Source: Gemmataceae bacterium
GTDB lineage: Bacteria; Planctomycetota; Planctomycetia; Gemmatales; Gemmataceae
Direction of reading: 5' to 3'
Length of the DNA stretch: 11,851 bases
NCBI GenBank assembly: GCA_017853285.1
Contig: JAFMJU010000063.1
Coordinates: 1-11,851 of the forward strand
Position numbers and translations under genes: made by a program. Shown piece after piece: positions 6,273-11,851 of this stretch; the stretch's first letter is position 1; each line of letters starts with the position of its first letter. A model generated the notes under the pieces. That model ran no database searches. It saw only the letters and a program-made list of their open reading frames with translations, and was not told the DNA's origin.

Positions 6273-7595
6273 ATGATGCGGCCAACCACCACCATGCCAG
6301 CCTTTCAAGGTCGACCAGGCCGGCGCGATTTTGTGCGTGTGGGGTTCCTTGGCAGCCTGGGACTTGCCACCAGCCTGAGATCTTCCGCCGCAATCACCGG
6401 AACCCGCGCCAAGGCGAAATCGTGCATCCTGATCTGGCTGGATGGAGGCCCCAGTCATCTGGAGACCTTTGACCTGAAGCCGGATGTGCCGGCGGATGTG
6501 CGGGGGCCATTCCGGCCAATCGCCACCACGGTTGCCGGCCTGGAAATGTGCGAGCACCTGCCCAACCTGGCCAGGCAAGCCAGGCATTTGGCTGTGGTGC
6601 GGTCGATGACCTCGCCCCTTGGGGAGCATGGCATCGCCAATCACTACCTGTTGACCGGCTACAAGCCCTCGCCGGTGCTGGACTATCCCAGCTATGGAGC
6701 CGTGGTTTCGCACGCGAAACCCCAGACCGGGGTATTGCCCTCCTACATCGCGGTGCCGGATTACCGTTCAACCGCGGGATCCGGATTTCTGGGGTCGGCC
6801 CATCGCCCGTTCGCCACGGGTGGCGACCCCGCCAAGCCGGATTTCCAGGTGAGGGACCTGGATCTCTTTCCCCGGGTCACGGCCGGACGGATGGAGCGCC
6901 GCCGGGAATTCCTCGAACTTTTCGAAAGCGCCCAGTCCACGGTGGAAAAGGCGGCCCCGAGGGATGCGGTTTTCGAACAGGCCTTCCGCATGACGGTTTC
7001 GCCCCAGGCGAAAGCGGCCTTTGATCTTTCGAGGGAAACACCGAAAACGCGGGAGCGGTATGGCCCCCGCACCATCGGGCAATCGTGCCTGTTGGCGCGC
7101 CGGCTGGTGGAGGCCGGGGTGCCCTTTGTCACGGTGCTCAATACCGGGTGGGACACCCACGATGGGCTCACCCTGCAGTTGCGCGACGGTTACAGCGGTG
7201 CCAAACAGGGTGTGGGCCTCATCCCATCCCTTGATCTGGCGCTTTCCGGACTGCTGGCGGACCTTTCCGAACGGGGATTGCTGGAGTCCACCCTGGTGGT
7301 GGCGATGGGCGAATTCGGCCGAACCCCCAAGCTGAACACCCGGGCGGGGCGTGACCACTGGCCGCGCGTTTTCAGCGTGGTGCTTGCTGGGGGCGGGATT
7401 CCGGGCGGGCAGGTGTTCGGGTCGAGCGACCGGGTGGGTGAAAGCCCCAAGGACAACCCGGTCACCCCTTCCGATTTGGCCGCCACCTTGTACACCCTGC
7501 TGGGAATCAACCCCCAGTCGGAGTTGCGCACGCCGGACGGGCGCCCGGTCCAGGTCAACCAGGGCGGTCAGGTGATACGGGCCCTGTTGGGATGA
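6273..7595 (+). CDS. DUF1501 protein with Tat-type signal
   Basis: This 440-residue protein of the DUF1501 family is related in fold to the alkaline phosphatase/sulfatase superfamily; its activity is unknown. The N-terminus has a twin-arginine-like motif RRDFVRVG (from residue 17), a hydrophobic stretch, then a likely cleavage near SSAA, pointing to export of a folded protein. Family signatures seen are CILIWLDGGPSHLETFD (about 51-67), GEHGIANHYLLTG, GWDTHDG (about 291-297), and GEFGRTP with GRDHWP (about 345-365). The start could be ATG 6273 or 6276; GGGAG lies just upstream and fits the second ATG better (5 nt). The stop overlaps the WD40 start as ATGA. Co-occurrence with a DUF1549/DUF1553 gene suggests a shared pathway or complex, which is inference. 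Confidence 0.93.
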   Translation: MMRPTTTMPAFQGRPGRRDFVRVGFLGSLGLATSLRSSAAITGTRAKAKSCILIWLDGGPSHLETFDLKPDVPADVRGPFRPIATTVAGLEMCEHLPNLARQARHLAVVRSMTSPLGEHGIANHYLLTGYKPSPVLDYPSYGAVVSHAKPQTGVLPSYIAVPDYRSTAGSGFLGSAHRPFATGGDPAKPDFQVRDLDLFPRVTAGRMERRREFLELFESAQSTVEKAAPRDAVFEQAFRMTVSPQAKAAFDLSRETPKTRERYGPRTIGQSCLLARRLVEAGVPFVTVLNTGWDTHDGLTLQLRDGYSGAKQGVGLIPSLDLALSGLLADLSERGLLESTLVVAMGEFGRTPKLNTRAGRDHWPRVFSVVLAGGGIPGGQVFGSSDRVGESPKDNPVTPSDLAATLYTLLGINPQSELRTPDGRPVQVNQGGQVIRALLG

Positions 7596-8527
7596 ACCCG
7601 ATCGTCACCAGCCTGCTTTTGTTGCTATCCGGCCAAACCAAACCGCCGGTCACCGCGCTGGCCTTTTGCCCGGGAGGCAAGCAGGTGGTTGCCGGATCGC
7701 AGGAAGGCCTGCGGTTGCTTGGATGGCCTGAATTGGCGGAGACGGGTCGCCCCGAGTGCCGCCTGGCCCACATCAACGCCTTGGTATTCTCGCCGAACGG
7801 GGCTTTCCTGCTGGCCGCAGGCGGCAGGCCGGGTGAAGCCGGTGAGGTGGAAATCCTTTCCTGGCCCGGCCTGAAAGAACTGGCCCGGAAACAGGCCCAC
7901 ACCGATCTGGTTTACGGAGCAGCCTGGTCGAATGATGGCGAGAGCTTCATCACCGGTGGGGGGGACAACACCTGTGCTGTTTTTCAGTGGAAACCCGGTA
8001 CCGAGCCGAAACAGGCGGCCCGGTATTTGGGCCACTCGAAGCCGGTGGTGGCGGTGGCTTTTCTGCCGGATGGGAAACAGGTGGTTTCGGCCAGCGTGGA
8101 TCAATCGATCCAACTGTGGGATCCACGAACCGCCCGGCAGGAGAAATCGATGGACAACCACCTTCGCCCCATCAGCGACCTGGCTGTCCGGCCGCCCGGG
8201 GTGGGCCAAACCTCGCCGGCCATGGTGGCGACGACCGGGGAAGACCGGACTGTGCGCCTTTGGCAACCGGCGGTTGGCAGGTTGGTCCGTTTCAGCCGTT
8301 TGGGGTCGATCCCCCGCGTGGCGCGATGGTCCAACACGGGAGACACCCTGGTGGCGGGATGCGATGACGGACAAGTACTTTGGCTTGATCCCGAAAGCGG
8401 CACCCTGGCCCCCCGGCGGATTTGGGACGCCAAGGTAGGCAGGGTGCACGCGATGGCCATCCATCCGGAAACGGGTCGCGTGCTGGCTGGCGGGGACAAG
8501 GGGTTGGCCACGGCCCCCAACCCCTGA
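7592..8527 (+). CDS. WD40-repeat beta-propeller protein, probably exported
   Basis: This 311-residue protein is made of degenerate WD40 repeats. About seven blades can be traced, beginning near residues 17, 56, 102, 147, 189, 229 and 281. The best are blade 4 (GHSKPVVAVAFLPDG to SIQLWD) and blade 5 (ending DRTVRLWQ). The N-terminus MNPIVTSLLLLLSGQT is hydrophobic and may be a short signal peptide or anchor, which would put the propeller outside the cytoplasm. The last blade is short and ends in a Pro-rich tail, so it probably closes with strands from the N-terminus, as is usual in propellers. Propellers generally act as binding scaffolds. The start ATG at 7592 overlaps the DUF1501 stop (ATGA). 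The gene converges on the sigma-like gene with only 8 nt between stops. Confidence 0.87.
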   Translation: MNPIVTSLLLLLSGQTKPPVTALAFCPGGKQVVAGSQEGLRLLGWPELAETGRPECRLAHINALVFSPNGAFLLAAGGRPGEAGEVEILSWPGLKELARKQAHTDLVYGAAWSNDGESFITGGGDNTCAVFQWKPGTEPKQAARYLGHSKPVVAVAFLPDGKQVVSASVDQSIQLWDPRTARQEKSMDNHLRPISDLAVRPPGVGQTSPAMVATTGEDRTVRLWQPAVGRLVRFSRLGSIPRVARWSNTGDTLVAGCDDGQVLWLDPESGTLAPRRIWDAKVGRVHAMAIHPETGRVLAGGDKGLATAPNP

Positions 8528-8540
8528 CCCGACTTTCAGG
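8523..8540. terminator. Short hairpin at the convergent gene junction
   Basis: CCTGA (8523-8527) and TCAGG (8536-8540) can pair around an 8-nt loop and span both stop codons of the convergent WD40 and sigma-like genes. There is no T-run on either side, so intrinsic termination is only a possibility. The position between convergent genes is its main support. Confidence 0.25.
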
Positions 8541-9252
8541 CCTTTATCACCCAGCCACGGGTTTCCGCCACAAAACCAGCCTGCAAATCGACCGCGCGGT
8601 CCGCCAGGGGACCGCGCACATCGTTGAGCCATTCCTGTTTGGAGCGGGTGACCTCGGTGTTGGTCATCCCCAACTCCTTCCCCAACTGGGTCTGCACCGG
8701 CATGTCACCGGTTTCGCGGAGCCCGCGGAGGATTCCGTTGCCAACCGCCCTTTTCCTGGGGTCACACAACGAATTGGTGAGAATTTCCACCTGACGGAGC
8801 AGCTCCTCCCTCTCAAGATGGTCGCCCACGCCGGCCTGCTGGCGCCGGCGCATGGTTTCCCCGTGCCAGGCCAGGTTGTCGCGGTGATCGAGGCGGGTTT
8901 TCTCCCGTGCCAGCAGGTCGAGGATGTCGCAATGGATGGCCCGGCTGAGCCAGGAGCCAAGCTTTCCCTTGGACGGGCGATAGGCGGTTTTGCCGTCGAG
9001 CAGCTTGCACACCAGATCCGTGGCCACCTCGCCGGCCAGGTAGCAGTCATCCCCGCGGCCGACATGGTTCCAGTAGAAGGATTCGAGCGAACGGCAGGGG
9101 AGGTCGAGCCGCACGAACAGTCGGTCACGCCTTTGCAGGACGGTGGAATCGGACCCCATCCCCGCCAAATGACGGCTCATCATCGGCTGCAGTTTGTTCA
9201 AACGTTCCCTGGCCACGGAAGGCCGAAGCATTTTCTCAGATGCGAATTCCAT
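8536..9252 (-). CDS. Divergent sigma-70-family (ECF-like) transcription factor
   Basis: This is a 238-residue protein. Residues 75-120 resemble sigma region 2: a helix EVATDLVCKLL, then YRPSKGKLGSWLSRAIHCDILDLLAREK, which matches the ECF pattern of a Lys/Gly turn, a Trp-Leu core and a basic promoter-melting helix. Residues about 165-212 resemble region 4, with an HTH-like VQTQLGKELGMTNTEVTRSKQEWL. The first ~70 residues have no recognised domain, and the cysteines at 53, 70, 82 and 108 are unusual for region 2. The start ATG at 9252 is fixed by an excellent Shine-Dalgarno (AAGGGGAGGA, 4 nt upstream). The gene follows the HTH-like gene by 95 nt on the same strand. The assignment rests on motif pattern only; other HTH regulators remain possible. 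Confidence 0.6.
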   Translation of the reverse strand: MEFASEKMLRPSVARERLNKLQPMMSRHLAGMGSDSTVLQRRDRLFVRLDLPCRSLESFYWNHVGRGDDCYLAGEVATDLVCKLLDGKTAYRPSKGKLGSWLSRAIHCDILDLLAREKTRLDHRDNLAWHGETMRRRQQAGVGDHLEREELLRQVEILTNSLCDPRKRAVGNGILRGLRETGDMPVQTQLGKELGMTNTEVTRSKQEWLNDVRGPLADRAVDLQAGFVAETRGWVIKA

Positions 9253-9256
9253 TTTT

Positions 9257-9266
9257 TCCTCCCCTT
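9257..9266 (-). promoter_or_regulatory. Strong Shine-Dalgarno for the sigma-like gene
   Basis: On the minus strand AAGGGGAGGA ends 4 nt before ATG 9252. This is the strongest ribosome-binding site in the window and shows that the gene has its own translation start rather than depending on coupling to the upstream gene. Confidence 0.7.
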
Positions 9267-9347
9267 AGTTTGCCGATGAACCACACCACCAAACGGGGCC
9301 GACCGGGCAACTTGCGCCCCGGCGACACCCGCTCACCCGTTTTTTTC

Positions 9348-9839
9348 TCAAGCGGACAATTCACCCGCATGGTTGTCACCCCGCGCCAACAAAAACCTTT
9401 CCTCCAGAAGCACCCCGATTTTTTCGCCCACCCAGGCGGGGCTGACCCCAAGGACCCCGGCCATTTCCAGCAAGCCCTTGTTCACGCCGGCCGGATCGAG
9501 AAACAGGCAGAAAGCCAACCACCGCACCCTCACATCCACCATCGAGCTCACCCATTCGCGGACACGGTTTTTCTCCGCGTCACCCCGGCGGCGGGATTTC
9601 GGCGGGCGGACTTTTTTGGCCACCTGCAAGCAGCCGGCCTGCCCCGACGAAACGGGGCGGGGGAATTGGCCCTGATGCCATTTTTTCAGCATGGCCAGCC
9701 GGCTATGGAAAGGTGTCAGCCATTCTTTCCAGGTGCCGATGACAGCGGGAACCCAACCCGATTTGGCTTTTGCCAACTGGTTTGCCGTGGAGTGCCTGAC
9801 AGGCGAGCGTTCCTGAGTTTTTTCCGGTTCTTGAGCCAT
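9348..9839 (-). CDS. Small basic protein with a C-terminal HTH-like segment
   Basis: This 163-residue protein has no family I recognise. The N-terminal half has Trp-rich segments (W29, W37, W40, W54). A basic patch at about 75-93 includes KKVRPPKSRRRG. The C-terminal part, about 118-148 (NKGLLEMAGVLGVSPAWVGEKIGVLLEE), has the spacing of a helix-turn-helix with a Gly-Val-Ser turn. DNA binding is therefore inferred. ATG 9839 is preceded by GGGGAG 3 nt upstream, slightly closer than ideal. It lies just upstream of the sigma-like gene on the same strand, so the two probably form one regulatory transcription unit. Confidence 0.6.
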   Translation of the reverse strand: MAQEPEKTQERSPVRHSTANQLAKAKSGWVPAVIGTWKEWLTPFHSRLAMLKKWHQGQFPRPVSSGQAGCLQVAKKVRPPKSRRRGDAEKNRVREWVSSMVDVRVRWLAFCLFLDPAGVNKGLLEMAGVLGVSPAWVGEKIGVLLEERFLLARGDNHAGELSA

Positions 9840-9992
9840 TTTCTCCCCACACGCGGGCTACGAAATTACCTGGAGCGCAGCCGACTCCTGCCATGCGCCT
9901 ACCCCCGCCGGCCCCGACCCAACCGGGAGCAGCGCGCAAAGATGGTGGGCCGAGGGATTCCTGTGAAAATCCCCGGCCTTGTCCGGTGATAG

Positions 9993-10010
9993 ACCCCGTT
10001 TTCAGGGGGT
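9993..10010. repeat. Hairpin 1 (ACCCC/GGGGT)
   Basis: ACCCC (9993-9997) pairs with GGGGT (10006-10010) around an 8-nt loop. The stem is short but GC-rich. It is the first of three stem-loops packed into about 100 nt. Confidence 0.35.
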
Positions 10011-10018
10011 TGATACAA

Positions 10019-10051
10019 CTTCACCCCGGTCCGCAGGGACAGGGGTTGAAG
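10019..10051. repeat. Hairpin 2, long imperfect stem, with an alternative pairing
   Basis: CTTCA-CCCC-G-GTCC (10019-10032) pairs with GGAC-A-GGGG-T-TGAAG (10037-10051), giving 13 base pairs, one mismatch, one bulge and a GCAG tetraloop. The right arm can instead pair downstream: GTTGAA (10045-10050) with TTCAAC (10060-10065). The two folds exclude each other, as in attenuators or riboswitch expression platforms. No T-run follows on either strand, so a simple intrinsic terminator is not supported. Confidence 0.45.
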
Positions 10052-10073
10052 ACAGGCGGTTCAACGCGCCCGG

Positions 10074-10094
10074 GCTGAAAACCAGCGTTTCAGC
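10074..10094. repeat. Hairpin 3 (GCTGAAA/TTTCAGC)
   Basis: A perfect 7-bp stem, GCTGAAA (10074-10080) with TTTCAGC (10088-10094), closes a 7-nt loop. It lies 10 nt past the stop of the 105-residue minus-strand gene, where it could protect or end that transcript. Confidence 0.4.
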
Positions 10095-10103
10095 AAATGT
10101 GAA

Positions 10104-10421
10104 TCAGCAAAGCCCGTCCGGCTCGCCCGAGGCCCCGCCGGGGGCCAACTTTTCACCGGAAGTGTCCGGATCCAAATCGAGGAATCGGGTGTGGGAACAG
10201 GGCACGGCATTCAGATGGGCGGCGGATTTGAACAGCACGCCATCCGGCTCCACCACAAAATCCTGCACCTCGACGCGGTCTTTCACGTAGGTGCGAACCC
10301 GGGCCGTGAACACCATTCCCTTTTTCAGCGCCACCTCGTGGGTGCCGTCGCCACCCTGATTCACCACGGTGAAGGCCTTGCGGACCTCGAATCGGTGGGT
10401 GTGGGTCTTGGGTGTGGCCAT
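10104..10421 (-). CDS. Small protein of unknown function (105 residues)
   Basis: I do not recognise this family. The protein begins MATPKTHTHRFEVRKAF and appears rich in beta strands through about residue 80 (FTVVNQGGD, VALKKGMVFTARVRTYV, VEVQDFVVEPDGVLFKS). It ends in a Gly/Pro-rich tail. No signal peptide or membrane segment is seen, so it is probably cytoplasmic. The start ATG 10421 is chosen because GGGAGGA lies 7 nt upstream; the frame stays open much further upstream but without a start of similar quality and across an AT-rich inverted repeat. It is divergent from the dehydrogenase-like gene. Confidence 0.6.
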   Translation of the reverse strand: MATPKTHTHRFEVRKAFTVVNQGGDGTHEVALKKGMVFTARVRTYVKDRVEVQDFVVEPDGVLFKSAAHLNAVPCSHTRFLDLDPDTSGEKLAPGGASGEPDGLC

Positions 10422-10428
10422 GGTGCAT

Positions 10429-10435
10429 TCCTCCC
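10429..10435 (-). promoter_or_regulatory. Shine-Dalgarno deciding the start of the 105-residue gene
   Basis: On the minus strand GGGAGGA ends 7 nt before ATG 10421. It supports the short version over a longer in-frame reading that would begin at 10844. Confidence 0.6.
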
Positions 10436-10484
10436 GGGTGACGGGCAGAGGATTTTCCCCCGTCCACACAGTATTCGCACGAAG

Positions 10485-10513
10485 GGGTAAAAATTTCCAA
10501 AAAATTTTTACCC
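10485..10513. promoter_or_regulatory. 12-bp perfect inverted repeat in a divergent intergenic region
   Basis: GGGTAAAAATTT (10485-10496) and AAATTTTTACCC (10502-10513) are perfectly complementary around a 5-nt CCAAA centre. The site is an AT-rich island in GC-rich DNA, 64 nt ahead of the small minus-strand gene and 93 nt ahead of the plus-strand dehydrogenase-like gene. A terminator is not expected between divergent genes, so a regulator-binding site or a leader hairpin is more plausible. No clear -35/-10 pair was found next to it. Confidence 0.45.
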
Positions 10514-10606
10514 GCGGTTTCGTGGCGGAAAACAGGTTCGGAAGGCCATGGTATTCTGCGGATCGACCGATTCCAAGTGCCAAACCTCCTCCCGGCGCGA
10601 CCCACC

Positions 10607-11851
10607 ATGCCGCAAAGCACACAAACCCTTTTAGGTGCAGTTGTTGTGACTTTGGTCCTGATTGGGCCACGCCCGGTTTTGGGGTGGCAGGAGGGTTTTC
10701 CGGAACCCAAAAACAGCGAGAAGAGTTCCGCCAGCCCGCTGGCACCCCGGCAGGCGGCCCGGAGTTTTTCGGGGTTACCGGCCGGACTTTCGGTGCGGGT
10801 TTTCGCCAGCGAGCCGATGGTACGCAACCCCATCGCGGCCGCATTTGACCCCAAGGGCCGCCTTTGGGTGGCTGAAAATTACACCTACGCCGAACGGGAA
10901 CTGCGCTTCGACCCGACCCAGCGGGACCGGGTATTGGTGCTTTCGGACACCGACGGCGATGGCGAGGCGGATGATTCCCGGGTGTTTTTGGACAACCTGC
11001 AGCGATTGACCAGCGTGCAGGTGGGCCATGGCGGTGTGTGGATCCTCTGCCCGCCCCAACTGCTTTTTGTTCCCGACAGGGATGCGGATGGCCGACCGGA
11101 CGGGCCGGCCCGGATGGTGCTGGATGGGTTCCAGGTGCCCATGGAAAGCCATCACAATTTTGCCAATGGCCTGAAATGGGGGCCGGACGGCTGGCTTTAC
11201 GGGCGATGCGGGGCCTCGGCCTTCACGCGGGTGCGCTTGCCAGGCCAAACGGAGGCGGAGTCGATCCCGCTGGCGGGAGGGATCTGGCGATTCCATCCGA
11301 AGCGCCAGGTTTTCGAGCCCCTGTGCCACGGCACCACCAACCCGTGGGGGCACGATTGGGATAGCCGGGGGGAATGTTTTTTCGTCAACACGGTGAACGG
11401 CCACTTGTGGCACATGATCCCGGGCGGGCACTGCAGGCGCCCACACACGATCAGCCCCAATCCGCTGGTGTTTGAGCCGCTGGAGATGATCGCGGACCAC
11501 TGGCATTTCGATACCGGCAAAGGGTGGACCTCTTCCCGCGATGCAGGCGGGGGCAGCGATTCCCTGGGAGGGGGACATGCCCACAGCGGCGCCCTGATTT
11601 ACCAGGGTGACCAGTGGCCCCCGCAATTCCACGGCAAACTGCTGACCCTGAATTTCCACGGCAGGCGGGTGAACGTGGAATCGCTGGAGCCAAGCGGATC
11701 CGGTTTCGCGGGCAGGCACCGGCCGGACATTTTGCAGGCCGCCGATCCGTTTTTCCGGGGGATCGACCTGCTGGAGGGCCCGGATGGGTCTGTGTTGATT
11801 TTGGATTGGAGTGACACCGGCGAGTGCCATGATGCCACGGGCGTCCACCGC
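10607..11851 (+). CDS. TIGR02604-type secreted dehydrogenase-like beta-propeller protein (partial, 3' end outside window)
   Basis: The reading frame is open from ATG 10607 to the window edge, giving 415 residues with no stop. A signal peptide covers about 1-26 (hydrophobic GAVVVTLVLIG, cleavage probably after VLG). From about 61 it follows the planctomycete 'putative membrane-bound dehydrogenase' pattern: GLSVRVFASEPMVRNPIAAAFDPKGRLWVAENYTY (61-95), GGGHAHSGALIYQGDQWP (321-338), LNFHGRRVNVESLEPSGSG (348-366), and GPDGSVLILDWSDTGECHD (391-409). Acidic loops DTDGDGEADD (114-123) and DRDADGRPD (157-165) resemble calcium-binding loops. Family members usually continue with helical-repeat and cytochrome c domains, which would lie beyond the window. 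Reaction and substrate are unknown; the fold resembles soluble sugar dehydrogenase propellers. No Shine-Dalgarno sequence is evident. Confidence 0.88.
   Translation, partial: MPQSTQTLLGAVVVTLVLIGPRPVLGWQEGFPEPKNSEKSSASPLAPRQAARSFSGLPAGLSVRVFASEPMVRNPIAAAFDPKGRLWVAENYTYAERELRFDPTQRDRVLVLSDTDGDGEADDSRVFLDNLQRLTSVQVGHGGVWILCPPQLLFVPDRDADGRPDGPARMVLDGFQVPMESHHNFANGLKWGPDGWLYGRCGASAFTRVRLPGQTEAESIPLAGGIWRFHPKRQVFEPLCHGTTNPWGHDWDSRGECFFVNTVNGHLWHMIPGGHCRRPHTISPNPLVFEPLEMIADHWHFDTGKGWTSSRDAGGGSDSLGGGHAHSGALIYQGDQWPPQFHGKLLTLNFHGRRVNVESLEPSGSGFAGRHRPDILQAADPFFRGIDLLEGPDGSVLILDWSDTGECHDATGVHR

Larger units (their letters stand above)
9840..10103. other. Non-coding spacer with hairpin cluster
   Basis: This lies between two minus-strand genes and has no convincing reading frame. 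The part nearest the HTH-like gene (9840-9960) shows nothing I can name. The part 9990-10094 contains several short stem-loops, listed separately. On the minus strand this is the trailer of the 105-residue gene and the possible leader of the HTH/sigma pair. Confidence 0.4.

Noticed and set aside
7625..8632. 335-codon minus-strand open frame
   Set aside because: It lies fully antisense to the WD40 gene, has no family-like motifs, and is a GC-rich codon-position shadow.
9294..9357. CGGGGC/GCCCCG stem followed by a T7 run on the plus strand as an intrinsic terminator
   Set aside because: No plus-strand gene ends here, and the T-run is about 20 nt beyond the stem. It is more likely chance in the spacer between two minus-strand genes.
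9240..9989. 249-codon plus-strand open frame across the HTH-like gene
   Set aside because: It covers spacer DNA and the antisense of a gene with a good ribosome-binding site. Its product is Pro/Arg/His-rich with no recognisable domain.
9990..10094. CRISPR array or direct-repeat family
   Set aside because: The similar-looking GTTGA/GTTCAAC pieces are parts of inverted pairings, not evenly spaced direct repeats with spacers.
10104..10844. 246-codon version of the small minus-strand gene
   Set aside because: The extension runs through the AT-rich inverted repeat and into the antisense of the dehydrogenase-like gene. The start at 10421 has a proper ribosome-binding site.
10775..11848. 357-codon minus-strand open frame
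   Set aside because: It is antisense to the TIGR02604-type gene, whose sense reading shows clear family motifs throughout; the antisense product has low-complexity Arg/Pro/His composition.
1..11851. Mobile element, phage or toxin-antitoxin locus
   Set aside because: No transposase, integrase, terminal inverted repeats with target duplications, phage structural genes or recognisable toxin pair were seen.

Overview
This window looks like a piece of a planctomycete chromosome. The evidence is a set of protein families that are largely confined to, or strongly expanded in, Planctomycetes and relatives: a DUF1549/DUF1553 cytochrome-like protein, a Tat-exported DUF1501 protein, a secreted WD40 protein and a protein of the 'putative membrane-bound dehydrogenase' (TIGR02604-type) family. 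Most of the window is GC-rich with G/C-rich third codon positions, which explains the many long antisense shadow reading frames. The first ~2.1 kb is visibly more AT-rich. The genus cannot be fixed from the sequence alone; a Gemmata-like lineage is a guess.

Layout. (1) 163-1969, minus strand: a zinc-ribbon/single-TM protein followed 4 nt later by a CpaF/TadA-type secretion ATPase. In front lies a perfect inverted repeat that overlaps a consensus TATAAT. (2) 2102-3097, minus: an FkbM-type methyltransferase-like protein with a good Shine-Dalgarno sequence. (3) 3261-8527, plus: a compact four-gene unit of redoxin-like protein, DUF1549/DUF1553 protein, DUF1501 protein and WD40 protein, with two 4-nt stop/start overlaps and one 16-nt gap. 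The redoxin-like gene is cut by one in-frame amber codon (3648-3650), while its homologous reading continues in the same frame to 4124. (4) 8536-9839, minus and convergent with the WD40 gene: a small HTH-like protein followed by a divergent sigma-70-like protein. (5) 9840-10103: non-coding, holding several short hairpins, some mutually exclusive. (6) 10104-10421, minus: a 105-residue protein of unknown function. (7) 10607 to the window end, plus: the N-terminal 415 residues of a TIGR02604-type secreted dehydrogenase-like protein. A 12-bp perfect inverted repeat lies between it and the divergent small gene.

How the genes may fit together. The plus-strand unit encodes proteins with export signals or likely export signals, including c-type-heme-like motifs and a thioredoxin fold. 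This gene combination is common in planctomycetes but its biochemical role is not established. The ATPase pair points to a surface or pilus secretion apparatus whose other parts lie outside the window. The HTH and sigma-like pair is probably regulatory. No RNA genes, CRISPR arrays, insertion sequences or tRNAs could be supported. The most notable single observation is the amber-interrupted redoxin gene.
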